DNA from: an uncultured Cellvibrionales bacterium
GTDB lineage: Bacteria; Pseudomonadota; Gammaproteobacteria; Pseudomonadales; Cellvibrionaceae
DNA length: 64,000 bases
Reading direction: 5' to 3'
Assembly (NCBI GenBank): GCA_913020115.1
Contig: CAJWBQ010000026.1
Location: forward strand, 1 to 64,000
In this document: one piece after another, positions 25,552 to 36,290 of the stretch
Numbering within the stretch: position 1 is the first letter of the stretch
Layout of the letters: each line of letters begins with the position of its first letter
Made by a program: the position numbers and the translations under genes
Notes under the pieces: model-generated
The model's database searches: none
The model's input: the letters and a program-made list of their open reading frames with translations, nothing else
Told to the model about the DNA's origin: nothing

Positions 25552-26533
25552 GCCTTGAAGCACCTTTATCCAATAGATTCATGAGCCCCACTAGGGCCGC
25601 GAAAGCAGCGGCTCCAACAGGCCATATTATCCAGGTCACCCCCCAATTCATTGTCCATAAACTCCAACCCAGATAAACCGCGACTAACAGCGGCCAGTAA
25701 AACGCAGCCAACATCTCTGCCCGCTTAGTACTCCTACTTTTACCTACCTCGTGATCGCCCTCTTTCAAGATATCATTGTATGCCTTGAACTTGGTCGTCA
25801 CTGGCAACACAGCGTATATCCCTATTGCTATCATAAGAAGCATCACAATTAGCATCAGCAAGGGCATTTCAGACCTACCTGATAATATTGCTACGAACAG
25901 CAGGGGCATTGCACTGAAAATGAACAGAGAGATCCCGAGTGAAAGGCGCTTATGATAAACACCCGTGAAACTTTGCAACTTCTCAGTGATAACGCTATGC
26001 ACTCCAAAAGACAACTCAAAACGCTCACTATCGATAAGAGCTAGGTCTCTTTCGAACTGAGTGGTTTTCAAGAAAAAGCTTACGCCTACAGAAACCATTG
26101 CCAAAATACCCGCTATCCCTAAAGCGGCGGCCATATCGCCGCTCAAGTTGAACTGGTTTGTTTCAGCCATTGCCACTAGGAAAAAGAGAGGTACCGCTGA
26201 GCAGACGCATAAAGCAACCCCTTTCGCGATGAGATAAGCCACTTCCATCTTAATATCGACATACTTTAATGCCTGTTCCAAGCTGATTTGGGCGATATCA
26301 GACTCCTTACCTTCACCAAGGTACTCCGCAGTGTCCATATCGTCTCTCAGGAGAAAATCTGTTGAAACGTCAAAAATATCGGCTAACTTAATGATCTTAT
26401 TTAAGTCAGGTATGCTGTTAGTGCTCTCCCATTTGGAAACGGATTGCCTCGAAACACCCATCTTTTCGGCCAGCTCTTCCTGCGACCAAGCTAATTGTTT
26501 TCTCAATCTGATAATCTTGTCTGCTAAAATCAT
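25544..26533 (-). CDS. XRE-family helix-turn-helix regulator with membrane domain
   Basis: 329 residues from the ATG at 26533 (MILADKIIRLRKQLAWSQEE); a start three codons earlier (26542) is also possible. Residues ~5-62 form an XRE HTH (SQEELAEKMGVSRQSVSKWE, then IPDLNKIIKLADIFDVSTDFLL). The remainder has about six hydrophobic helices, with pairs near residues 95-145, 200-245 and 280-320. Membrane-tethered XRE proteins of this shape are common in Firmicutes and less so in gammaproteobacteria. Target genes are unknown. It is flanked by REP-like repeats on both sides. Confidence 0.85.
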   Translation of the reverse strand: MILADKIIRLRKQLAWSQEELAEKMGVSRQSVSKWESTNSIPDLNKIIKLADIFDVSTDFLLRDDMDTAEYLGEGKESDIAQISLEQALKYVDIKMEVAYLIAKGVALCVCSAVPLFFLVAMAETNQFNLSGDMAAALGIAGILAMVSVGVSFFLKTTQFERDLALIDSERFELSFGVHSVITEKLQSFTGVYHKRLSLGISLFIFSAMPLLFVAILSGRSEMPLLMLIVMLLMIAIGIYAVLPVTTKFKAYNDILKEGDHEVGKSRSTKRAEMLAAFYWPLLVAVYLGWSLWTMNWGVTWIIWPVGAAAFAALVGLMNLLDKGASRQV

Positions 26534-26680
26534 TTGCCTCATACCTTCGCTTGTAATTGAGATAAATTGTAGGAAATCAGATAGTTGCAGACTAGCAATT
26601 CAGCTCGTCAATTTGTCAACCGCTGGTTGCATAGTAGGATTTAAGGCGGTTTATAGTCCAATATTGGCGCTGAATGCTGC

Positions 26681-26706
26681 AGTTTTTACTTTGACCCTAA
26701 ACTTTC
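26681..26706. repeat. REP-like repeat B upstream of the XRE regulator
   Basis: AGTTTTTACTTTGACCCTAA followed by ACTTTC. It is immediately followed by an inverted repeat A copy (26715-26738), so the two motifs stand as one compound unit. Confidence 0.65.
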
Positions 26707-26714
26707 TGTCGGTT

Positions 26715-26738
26715 AGGCAAAAGGCAAGACTTGACCCC
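26715..26738. repeat. REP-like repeat A, reverse-oriented copy
   Basis: AGGCAAAAGGCAAGACTTG followed by ACCCC, in the opposite orientation to the copy 19 bp downstream. The pair is arranged back to back in the XRE-cytochrome intergenic region. Confidence 0.75.
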
Positions 26739-26756
26739 GGTGTCTTGGTCACAGAT

Positions 26757-26811
26757 GGGGTCAAGTCTTGTCTTTTGCCTTTTCTAATAGAGTGGTTTTT
26801 ACTCTGACCCC
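26757..26811. repeat. Compact REP-like element carrying both A and B ends
   Basis: 55 bp starting GGGGTCAAGTCTTG (A end) and finishing TTTTTACTCTGACCCC (B end), so its termini are inverted (GGGGTCA/TGACCCC). An internal AGAGT/ACTCT hairpin is possible. The TAA of the cytochrome gene (complement of 26799-26801) lies inside. This is the clearest sign that A and B are the two ends of one element type. Confidence 0.75.
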
Positions 26812-27902
26812 AAACCTGCAGCACGGACCACTGGGTACCCTAGGTTCATCCAACCAAATATTCCTTCGTAAAGCACGGCTGTATTATCAAAACCCAATTG
26901 CTCTAATTGTGCTGTGAGGTATTCAGCTGCAGCTCTAGGACAAGAGCAATAAGCAACGATTTGCACATCTTTTGGCAACTCGTGCATGCGTTTTTCTAGA
27001 TTGGAATAATAAGGAAAGGGTACAGAGCCCTCTAAATGGGCCCGCTGCCACACGGACGGTACACGGGTATCTAACAAAACTAATCGCTTTTTAGCCTTCA
27101 TGGCCGCAAATAAATCTTCGGAAGAAACAAACTTTCCATCTTGTAGTTCAAACTCTGGGTCACCATTGCCTGGATTGACTACGTATTGATCTGGTGTTGG
27201 TAGTTTTTTCAGTTGAATCTTAGAGATTTTTGCTTCACTGGCTTTACTGCGAATATAGGCGGTTACGTTATCGATGTCCGCGGCTGACAATTTGCCCGAA
27301 AAAGATGGCATAGGTGTGCCATCGCGGCCTTGTTCGATAGCGTAACGTATGAATTCATCTTTATTGTGAGCCAAAAAAGATTGATTAGCTAAAGCCGGAG
27401 CGGTAATACCTTCGCCGTTTTTTCCGTGACAAGCGGTACAGTTTTCTTTAAACACTTTTTGCCCCTGAACAACATCCCCTATCACGGGCTTCTCGCTAAG
27501 CTTTACCCTTTCAGCACCAGATTGCCAAAACAGCCAGTAGCTTAAATCCCAGGTTTCATCCAGCGTCATTGGGCCGCCAACTTCATCTAAATAGCCTCCC
27601 ATTGCCGTGCCCACCCGACCATAAGACATTGGGCGCAGAATGGAATGAGGAACACCCGATTCAAATAAGCTTTTACTGCGCAAGGAGGGAGCATGATCGT
27701 TTTTGTGGCCTTCACGGTTGTCACCGTGACAAAGCGCGCAGTATTTTTGATAGTTACTCGCAGCTAATTTCGCTTGCGCTGGGCTTAGTTCGCGAGGAGG
27801 CGCCTCTCTTTCATAGGTTCGCTCAGCGAAAACAGAGTGCGAAAAGCCCAAGTGACCAGCGGCCAATAAGACAATAATCAAAATATCTTTCACTGAATAC
27901 AT
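26799..27902 (-). CDS. Di-heme cytochrome c fused to a rhodanese domain
   Basis: 367 residues with a signal peptide (ILIIVLLAAGHLGFSHSVFA). Two class I cytochrome c domains follow, with heme-binding CALCHG (~residue 56) and CTACHG (~residue 155). MPSFSGKLSAADIDNVTAYI marks the axial Met region of the second. The C-terminal ~120 residues are a rhodanese domain (LVLLDTRVPSVWQRAHLEGSVPFPYYSN) with the active-site segment VAYCSCPRAAAEYL. That loop is CSCPR rather than the usual CxxGxR, so sulfurtransfer chemistry may differ. The protein should be periplasmic; a role in electron transfer coupled to sulfur compounds is inference. Its last residues (GSE) come from the repeat. Confidence 0.87.
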   Translation of the reverse strand: MYSVKDILIIVLLAAGHLGFSHSVFAERTYEREAPPRELSPAQAKLAASNYQKYCALCHGDNREGHKNDHAPSLRSKSLFESGVPHSILRPMSYGRVGTAMGGYLDEVGGPMTLDETWDLSYWLFWQSGAERVKLSEKPVIGDVVQGQKVFKENCTACHGKNGEGITAPALANQSFLAHNKDEFIRYAIEQGRDGTPMPSFSGKLSAADIDNVTAYIRSKASEAKISKIQLKKLPTPDQYVVNPGNGDPEFELQDGKFVSSEDLFAAMKAKKRLVLLDTRVPSVWQRAHLEGSVPFPYYSNLEKRMHELPKDVQIVAYCSCPRAAAEYLTAQLEQLGFDNTAVLYEGIFGWMNLGYPVVRAAGLGSE

Positions 27903-28195
27903 TCCTCTAACAAACGGTAGCGCCGTAATATTGGAGCGCTAATCCTTGTAATTTATTTTTATTGAGGGCTAAGTCTATCAGTATATAGCTTAACTTCAAT
28001 TCGGTAGACCGCCGACTTGGGATTACCAAAAATCAGTTTAGACCTAATCTCGCGAACCTCTTATCGGTCAATAGCAACTCGTTTCAGCCGACAAGGCTGG
28101 CGTCCATTTTTTAAGCAGAATCTACCACAATATATAGCACCGCAGTATTAAGGAAGCTTGCAAGCCACAATACCCTCATTTTTACTTGAGCAGAA
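27903..28195. other. Intergenic region without recognisable features
   Basis: About 290 bp between the cytochrome-rhodanese start and the guaA terminator. It presumably carries the cytochrome promoter. I see no frame, repeat core or RNA-like structure. Confidence 0.4.
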
Positions 28196-28229
28196 ACAAA
28201 AAAACCCCATTGCATACAATGAGGTTTTA
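28196..28229 (-). terminator. Intrinsic terminator downstream of guaBA
   Basis: Read on the minus strand, AAAACCTCATTG pairs with CAATGGGGTTTT (one wobble) around a 4-nt loop and ends in a run of seven T. It lies ~180 bp beyond guaA, after a REP-like copy. Confidence 0.7.
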
Positions 28230-28353
28230 CAATCCAGCTCTTGCTGGCAACTACTCGGTATTAAGCTTTACCTTCGCCTACCCTTAATCTAACAACTTAA
28301 GTAGTGAACCAAGCCCACATTCAATCTGCGATCAATGCGGGCCTATTCAAAAG

Positions 28354-28394
28354 AAAAAGGCAAAAGAAAAAGGCAAAAGGCAAGACTTGACCCC
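28354..28394. repeat. REP-like repeat A, extended right half near guaA
   Basis: AAAAAGGCAAAAGA is followed by AAAAGGCAAAAGGCAAGAC and TTGACCCC. The AAAGGCAAAAG unit is duplicated. It ends 11 bp from the guaA stop and has no left arm. Confidence 0.75.
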
Positions 28395-28405
28395 GCTGTT
28401 TGCCC

Positions 28406-29983
28406 CTACTCCCATTCGATGGTTGCGGGGGGCTTGCTGGAAACGTCGTAGGCCACTCGAGAAACACCGGGAATTTCGTTGATGATGCGGTTAGACACCT
28501 TCTCCAATAATACGTATGGCAGATGCGCCCAACGTGCGGTCATGAAGTCGATAGTCTCTACGGCACGAAGTGCAATTACCCACTCGTAACGACGGGCGTC
28601 ACCCACTACACCTACAGACTTAACCGGCAGGAATACGGCGAAGGCCTGGCTGGTTTTGTGATACCAATCGGCGGCGTGTAATTCTTCTAAGAATATGGAG
28701 TCTGCTTCACGGAGTATGTCGGCGTATTCTTTTTTCACTTGCCCTAGTATACGCACACCTAAACCCGGCCCCGGGAAGGGGTGGCGATAGACCATGTCGT
28801 ATGGCAAGCCAAGTTCCAGACCGACTTTTCTCACTTCGTCTTTGAACAGTTCGCGCAAGGGTTCTACCAACTCAAACTGCATATCATCAGGTAATCCACC
28901 CACATTGTGGTGAGATTTAATGACGTGAGCTTTGCCGGTTTTGCCTGCCGCCGATTCAATAACGTCTGGGTAAATGGTGCCTTGGGCCAACCATTTAACG
29001 TCTTTGAGCTTGGTGGCTTCTTCGTCAAAAACGTCGATGAAGGTATTGCCAATAATCTTACGCTTTTTCTCGGGATCGGCTTCGCCCGACAAACGACCTA
29101 GAAACAGCTCTTCAGCGTCGGCACGAATCACTTTCACGCCCATGTTCTTGGCAAACATGTCCATGACTTGGTCGCCTTCGTCTTTACGCAGCAAGCCGTT
29201 GTCGACAAAAACACAGGTCAGCTGATCGCCAATGGCGCGCTGTAACATGGCGGCCACAACTGAGGAGTCTACACCGCCCGACAAACCTAAGAGCACTTTG
29301 TCGCTACCCACTTGCTCGCGCACTTTACGAATAGCGTCTTCGGCAATGTTGGCCGGAGTCCACAAAGGCTCACAAGCGCACAACTCGCGCACGAAGTGCT
29401 CGTAGATACGCTCGCCCTGCAAAGTGTGTGTCACTTCGGGGTGAAACTGCACGCCGTAGAAATCTTTCTCTTCGCAAAACATGCCCGCTATGGGGCAGGA
29501 ATCGGTGGAGGCCATAAGGCTGAAACCTTCTGGCATGCTCACTACTTTGTCGCCGTGGCTCATCCACACGTCTAACAAGGAGCTGCCGTCTTGCCCTACG
29601 TGATCTTTGATGTCTTTCAGAAGCGCGCTTTTGCCTTCAACCTTCACCTGGGCGTAACCAAATTCCCGCACGTCGGAACCTTCTACTTTGCCGCCCAATT
29701 GCTCGGCCATGGTTTGCATGCCGTAACAAATGCCTAACACCGGCACCCCCAGTTCAAACACTAAGGGGTTGGCGCGAGGAGAGTTAGCCTCGGTGACGGA
29801 GTCGGGGCCGCCGGCAAGAATAATGCCGCGCGGGTTGTAATCGCGAATGTCTTCAGCGCTCATGTCGAAAGCGCGAATTTCACTGTAAACACCAATTTCC
29901 CGCACACGGCGGGCAATCAGCTGGGTGTATTGAGAACCAAAATCTAAAATAAGAATACGTTGTGCGTGAATATCCTGAGTCAT
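28406..29983 (-). CDS. guaA: GMP synthase (glutamine-hydrolysing)
   Basis: 525 residues, the standard length. The N-terminal class I glutamine amidotransferase domain has the catalytic Cys in GICYGMQ (Cys86), with His/Glu in FHPEVTHT. The ATP-pyrophosphatase domain has the P-loop LSGGVDSSV near residue 235. The C-terminal dimerisation domain contains [15 protein letters not shown] and ends PPATIEWE, as in most bacterial GuaA. It aminates XMP to GMP. It is the second gene of guaB-guaA, 9 bp after guaB. Confidence 0.98.
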   Translation of the reverse strand: MTQDIHAQRILILDFGSQYTQLIARRVREIGVYSEIRAFDMSAEDIRDYNPRGIILAGGPDSVTEANSPRANPLVFELGVPVLGICYGMQTMAEQLGGKVEGSDVREFGYAQVKVEGKSALLKDIKDHVGQDGSSLLDVWMSHGDKVVSMPEGFSLMASTDSCPIAGMFCEEKDFYGVQFHPEVTHTLQGERIYEHFVRELCACEPLWTPANIAEDAIRKVREQVGSDKVLLGLSGGVDSSVVAAMLQRAIGDQLTCVFVDNGLLRKDEGDQVMDMFAKNMGVKVIRADAEELFLGRLSGEADPEKKRKIIGNTFIDVFDEEATKLKDVKWLAQGTIYPDVIESAAGKTGKAHVIKSHHNVGGLPDDMQFELVEPLRELFKDEVRKVGLELGLPYDMVYRHPFPGPGLGVRILGQVKKEYADILREADSIFLEELHAADWYHKTSQAFAVFLPVKSVGVVGDARRYEWVIALRAVETIDFMTARWAHLPYVLLEKVSNRIINEIPGVSRVAYDVSSKPPATIEWE

Positions 29984-29992
29984 ACTGTCTCT

Positions 29993-31492
<1,500 letters not shown>

Positions 31493-31733
31493 CTAAAAGA
31501 AGCGCCGAATTATAGCCGGTTGGCAGGAATTTAGAAATAGGTATAGAGAAGATAGAGTGAAGATAGTCTGCAGCAGCAAAAAAGCTGACACAAGTGTTGG
31601 ATTTTTACTGCCCTACCTCTATTCATCCCATTCAATTTCCATTACATTGTGGCTTTAGTAACTGGGCCTGCCCCTTTAGAGCAGAGGCCCCTTCTCATAG
31701 CAGAGACTCCCCTTTGAACAACAGAGCTACCTA

Positions 31734-33071
31734 ATGCCCGCGGCCACTAAAACCATTCTTTCCGTCAGCCAACTGAACCGCAAAGCCAAAATGCTGCTGG
31801 AAACACAGATTCCCCTACTTTGGATCGAGGGGGAGATCTCCAACTTCGCCCGTCCATCTTCGGGACATTGGTATTTTACGCTGAAAGACAGCAAGGCTCA
31901 GGTACGCTGCGCGATGTTTCGCAACCGCAATATGGGGGTGCGTTTCCAGCCTGAACAAGGCCAACAGATTTTATTGCGTGCCAAGGTGAGCCTCTATGAG
32001 GGCCGTGGCGACTACCAGCTAATTGCTGAGCACATGGAAGAAGCCGGTCACGGCGCACTACAACGCGCTTTCGAAGCTCTGAAATACCAATTGGAGCAAG
32101 AGGGTTTGTTTGCGCCAGAGCGCAAGCGCGAGGTGCCAAGCTTACCCAATCACATCGGCGTGATTACCTCTCCCAGTGGCGCCGCTATTCACGACATTCT
32201 CACGGTATTAGAACGCCGTTTTCCGTCCATTCCTGTGACGGTGTTACCGGTGGCGGTGCAGGGCCAAGAAGCTGCGCCGCAAATTGTACGCGCCATTGAC
32301 ACAGCTAACCGTGCCGGCTTGTTCGACGTCTTAATTGTTGGGCGCGGCGGAGGATCACTGGAAGATTTGTGGCCATTTAACGAAGAAATTGTGGCCCGCG
32401 CCATTGCCAACAGCCACTTGCCCATTGTCAGCGCGGTGGGTCATGAGGTGGATTTCACCATTGCCGATTTTGTCGCCGATGTTCGCGCCCCAACACCTTC
32501 AGCCGCCGCCGAAATATTGTCACCCGACGGCGACGACTGGCTGCAAACTTTCACCGGCTACGAAATTATTTTAGAGGAAGTGCTGAAGCGCGGCCTCGCC
32601 CAGCGACGCCAAAAAGTGGAGTGGCTGCGCTCTCGTTTACGCCACCCCGGCGAGCGCCTTCAGGCTCAATCGCAAAGTTTAGACAATTTGGAATTGCGCC
32701 TGCAAAACGCCATGAAGGCGAAAATACAAAATACCCAACAACACTTGCGCAATACGGCTTCGCGGCATGAGGCAAAGCACCCTCGCGAGCGGCTCAATCG
32801 AGAGACCTTGCGCCTGACTCGCCTACAAGAGCGTCTGTCTGAATTAACCCGCAAGAAAGTTGTGGCCAGCCAAGAACGTTTCGGCCGGGCGGCAGGTTTG
32901 CTACAAGCCGTGAGCCCACTCAACACCTTGCGACGAGGTTACGCCATTGTGTCGACGCCCGATGGCCGAGTGCTCAACAACAGCGCCGCAGTCAAGCCAG
33001 GTGAGGCTGTGCAAGCGCGACTTAGCGACGGTGTGCTCCACTGCACTGTTAATGATATTCAAACCCAGTAA
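31734..33071 (+). CDS. xseA: Exodeoxyribonuclease VII large subunit
   Basis: 445 residues. The N-terminal OB domain (SVSQLNRKAKMLLETQIPLLWIEGEISNF) leads to the catalytic domain with SPSGAAIHDIL, VGRGGGSLEDLWPFNEEIVARAI and SAVGHEVDFTIADFVADVRAPTPSAAAE, all diagnostic of XseA. The C-terminal half is a long coiled coil, and the end contains LRRGYAIV. With XseB it degrades single-stranded DNA; xseB is not in the window. Its position opposite guaB is common in gammaproteobacteria. Confidence 0.97.
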   Translation: MPAATKTILSVSQLNRKAKMLLETQIPLLWIEGEISNFARPSSGHWYFTLKDSKAQVRCAMFRNRNMGVRFQPEQGQQILLRAKVSLYEGRGDYQLIAEHMEEAGHGALQRAFEALKYQLEQEGLFAPERKREVPSLPNHIGVITSPSGAAIHDILTVLERRFPSIPVTVLPVAVQGQEAAPQIVRAIDTANRAGLFDVLIVGRGGGSLEDLWPFNEEIVARAIANSHLPIVSAVGHEVDFTIADFVADVRAPTPSAAAEILSPDGDDWLQTFTGYEIILEEVLKRGLAQRRQKVEWLRSRLRHPGERLQAQSQSLDNLELRLQNAMKAKIQNTQQHLRNTASRHEAKHPRERLNRETLRLTRLQERLSELTRKKVVASQERFGRAAGLLQAVSPLNTLRRGYAIVSTPDGRVLNNSAAVKPGEAVQARLSDGVLHCTVNDIQTQ

Positions 33072-33111
33072 CTCGTAAAAACCCTTAACTCCCTAAACTG
33101 AGGCACCTTTT

Positions 33112-34074
33112 GTGAACAAGTTAGATCAGCTTAAATCGATGACCAGCGTTGTCGCCGACACCGGAGATATTGAAGCCATTCGCCAATATCAACCGCTCGA
33201 CGCCACCACCAACCCTTCGCTGCTACTGAAAGCGGCCGCACTGCCACAATACGCCAACTTACTTCAGCAAAGCCTGAGTAAAGCAGGCGCGGATCAGAAC
33301 AGCAACGCTGTACAACTGGCCTCCTGTGTAGACCATTTTGGCGTGGGCATAGGCGCCGAAATTCTGAAGATTATTCCCGGTCGTATTTCTACGGAGGTGG
33401 ATGCGCGCTTAAGTTTTGATACCAAGGCCACCTTGGCCAAAGCCCGCGAGCTAATCGAACTGTATGGAAAAATGGGGGTTGGCCCAGAGCGCGTACTCAT
33501 TAAAATGGCCTCCACTTGGGAAGGCATTCAAGCGGCATCTATTCTCGAAAAAGAAGGCATCAACTGCAACCTCACTTTACTGTTCGGTTTTTCTCAAGCG
33601 GTGGCCTGCGCCGATGCCGGTGCGTATTTAATTTCCCCGTTTGTGGGTCGAATTTTAGATTGGCATAAGGCTAATGGCAGCAAAACAGAATACAGCGCTG
33701 AAGAAGACCCCGGCGTCATTTCGGTAAGTCACATTTACCGTTACTACAAACAGCACAATTACAACACGGTGGTAATGGGTGCGAGCTTCCGCAATACCGG
33801 TGAAATTGAACAGTTGGCCGGTTGTGACCGCCTCACCATCAGCCCCGGCCTATTGGAAGAGCTGGCCAACGACAATGGCACCATTGAGCGCAAACTCATT
33901 GCTGGACAAGACAGTGGCATCACCGAGCGCGTCCAAGAAAACGAAGCGCAGTTCCGCCTGGGTTTGAACGAAGACGCCATGAGCACCGAGAAGTTGTCAG
34001 AGGGCATTCGCAACTTCATCAAAGACCAGCGCACTCTAGAGACCCAATTTGCCGCCCTGGCAAAAGCGCAGTAG
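33112..34074 (+). CDS. tal: Transaldolase
   Basis: 320 residues, a TalB-type class I aldolase fold, from a GTG start. The N-terminal [13 protein letters not shown] motif and Schiff-base Lys131 in [12 protein letters not shown] are conserved. [16 protein letters not shown] and [12 protein letters not shown] complete the active site. It transfers a dihydroxyacetone unit in the non-oxidative pentose phosphate pathway. It lies 40 bp after xseA, so co-transcription is possible. Confidence 0.97.
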   Translation: MNKLDQLKSMTSVVADTGDIEAIRQYQPLDATTNPSLLLKAAALPQYANLLQQSLSKAGADQNSNAVQLASCVDHFGVGIGAEILKIIPGRISTEVDARLSFDTKATLAKARELIELYGKMGVGPERVLIKMASTWEGIQAASILEKEGINCNLTLLFGFSQAVACADAGAYLISPFVGRILDWHKANGSKTEYSAEEDPGVISVSHIYRYYKQHNYNTVVMGASFRNTGEIEQLAGCDRLTISPGLLEELANDNGTIERKLIAGQDSGITERVQENEAQFRLGLNEDAMSTEKLSEGIRNFIKDQRTLETQFAALAKAQ

Positions 34075-34223
34075 TACTAAAGCAGGCTCTGACAAAGAGA
34101 CCAAGTTGTGGAGTGATGACTATAATTCATCTCGCAACTGGGTCGCTTAGTCGCAAGGCGCTTGTGTTTGCCCTTCCTCAGTACTACTACTGATCAGGAC
34201 CCCAACAAATATGGAGATCATCG

Positions 34224-36263
34224 ATGCGGAAATATCTTAGTGCCAGCCTAATCTGCGCTGTGACCCTGAGCGGCTGCACAAGCACTCAACCCGAAAAACC
34301 AGACCTAGCCAAGAAATCGGGCATTGACCTGAGCATTATGGACAGCTCTGTGCGACCACAGGACGATTTCTACCTATACGCGGCAGGCACCTGGGACAAA
34401 AACACTGAAATTCCTGCCGACAAAGTGATTTTCTCTTCCAGCTCAGACATTGGCGATCGCATGACCCAGGCGGTGCAAGACATCGTTAAAGATCTGTCGG
34501 CAAAACAAGATTTAGCCAAGGGTAGCCCCGAGCAGAAGGTCGCCGATTTTTACAATGCTTATATGGACGAAGCCGCCATCGAACTGGCAGGCACTGAAGT
34601 TCTGCAAGCCGACTGGAAAGCCATTGCCGCCATTCGCTCGAAAACCGAACTGCAGCAGCAATTTGCTCAGCTGTATAAAAAGGGCATTACTTTACCCCTG
34701 GACTTTGGCGTATTTGGCGATCGCAAAAACCCTCGCATGAACGCGCTTTACATGGTGCAAAGTGGTCTTGGCCTGCCAGACCGAGAATATTATCTAGACG
34801 ACAGTGAGCGAAATAAAAATATTCGCAAAGCGTATCAGGCCTACTTAGAGAAAATGCTGGGCTACGCCGGCATGAGCAATGTAAAACAGCGCGCGGTGAG
34901 CATTGTGGCACTGGAAACCAAATTGGCGAAACACAACTGGACACAAGTGGACAGCCGTAATACCGACAAAAATTACAACAACATGCCCATCGCCTCTTTG
35001 CCAGACCTGGCGCCGGGTTTTGAGTGGGTTAAATTTCTGGACGCCATTGACTACAGCGGCAGCCCCAACCTTATTGTTTATCAACCCAGCTATATGACAG
35101 GATTTGCGGCCCTGGTGGCCAACGAATCCCTAGACACTTGGAAAAACTACCTCAGTGCTCGGCTCATAATCAATTCAGCCGCTCATATGAACGCCGAAGT
35201 TTATGCCACACATTTTGATTTTTTTAGTCGCACAATTTACGGTGCCGAAGCTCCTAGGCCTCGTTGGAAGCGGGCAATTTCTTCGCTGAATGGGCGCATG
35301 GGCGAGCTGGTGGGCAAGGTCTTTATCAAGCAATATTTTCCCCCGGAAGCCAAAGTGAAAATGGATGGGCTGGTGGCCAACTTGCTCAAGGCCATGGACC
35401 AACGGCTGACAAATCTCAGCTGGATGTCAGACGATACTAAGGTGGAAGCTCACGACAAGCTCAACAAAATCAGCTCACAAATTGGCTACCCATCAAAGTG
35501 GCGCGACTACAGCTCTCTAGAGATTGGCTCAAGCAGTTTACTGGCCAATGTCTGGGCATCCAATCGCTTTGAACACGCCAAAAGCGCCTACGATATTGGC
35601 AAACCGGTGGACAAAGAATTGTGGTGGTATCCGCCGCAAACAGTCAACGCCTCTTACTCTCCAACGGAAAACAGAATTGTCTTCCCTGCGGGTTACTTAC
35701 AAGCGCCGCACTTTCAAATAGATGCCGATGACGCCGCCAACTACGGCGCCATTGGCGCTACCATTGGCCATGAAATTGGCCACGGCTTTGACGACCAAGG
35801 CAGCAAAAACGACGGCGACGGCGTGCTGCGCAATTGGTGGACCAGTGAAGACCGTGCAAAGTTTGACGCCCGCACCAAAAAACTCGTGGCCCAATTTAAT
35901 CAATTTTGCCCATTTGATGATGCCTGCCTGAATGGTGAGCTCTCACTGGGAGAAAACATTGGAGACTTGGCCGGCATTATCATCGCCTATGACGCCTACC
36001 AGCTCTCTTTGAATGGCAAGCCTGCGCCGGTGATTGACGGATTGAGTGGCGACGAGCGTTTCATTTTAAGTTTTGCCCAAGCCGGCAAAGGGAAGTGGCG
36101 CGATGAGTTTGTACGCACCCTAATTCTCACCGACCCACACGTTCCAGACATTTATCGAATTTTGGGGCCCCTACAAAATTTTGATGTGTTCTACGATACC
36201 TATCAGGTTAAAGAAGGCGACAAAATGTATATTGCTCCAGAAAAGCGCGTGAATATTTGGTAA
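34224..36263 (+). CDS. M13-family zinc metallopeptidase, lipoprotein
   Basis: 679 residues. The N-terminus is a lipoprotein signal with lipobox LSGC (Cys ~18), so the enzyme is anchored in the envelope. The C-terminal M13 (neprilysin) catalytic domain has the zinc motif HEIGH with His516, Glu517 and His520, and the third ligand Glu577 in GENIGDLAG. The M13 N-terminal domain begins with SVRPQDDFYLYAAGTWDKN. GGAG lies before the ATG. Family members such as PepO degrade oligopeptides. Single gene. Confidence 0.93.
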   Translation: MRKYLSASLICAVTLSGCTSTQPEKPDLAKKSGIDLSIMDSSVRPQDDFYLYAAGTWDKNTEIPADKVIFSSSSDIGDRMTQAVQDIVKDLSAKQDLAKGSPEQKVADFYNAYMDEAAIELAGTEVLQADWKAIAAIRSKTELQQQFAQLYKKGITLPLDFGVFGDRKNPRMNALYMVQSGLGLPDREYYLDDSERNKNIRKAYQAYLEKMLGYAGMSNVKQRAVSIVALETKLAKHNWTQVDSRNTDKNYNNMPIASLPDLAPGFEWVKFLDAIDYSGSPNLIVYQPSYMTGFAALVANESLDTWKNYLSARLIINSAAHMNAEVYATHFDFFSRTIYGAEAPRPRWKRAISSLNGRMGELVGKVFIKQYFPPEAKVKMDGLVANLLKAMDQRLTNLSWMSDDTKVEAHDKLNKISSQIGYPSKWRDYSSLEIGSSSLLANVWASNRFEHAKSAYDIGKPVDKELWWYPPQTVNASYSPTENRIVFPAGYLQAPHFQIDADDAANYGAIGATIGHEIGHGFDDQGSKNDGDGVLRNWWTSEDRAKFDARTKKLVAQFNQFCPFDDACLNGELSLGENIGDLAGIIIAYDAYQLSLNGKPAPVIDGLSGDERFILSFAQAGKGKWRDEFVRTLILTDPHVPDIYRILGPLQNFDVFYDTYQVKEGDKMYIAPEKRVNIW

Positions 36264-36290
36264 AACTCGCTTTGCTTATTACTAGGCCCT

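Noticed and set aside
21169..28400. Chromosomal integron (gene cassettes with attC sites)
   Set aside because: The one-gene-per-interval layout and repeated spacers look cassette-like, but I see no paired RYYYAAC/GTTRRRY core sites (only one GTTAGGC, near 26712) and no integrase. The repeats fit REP-type elements better.
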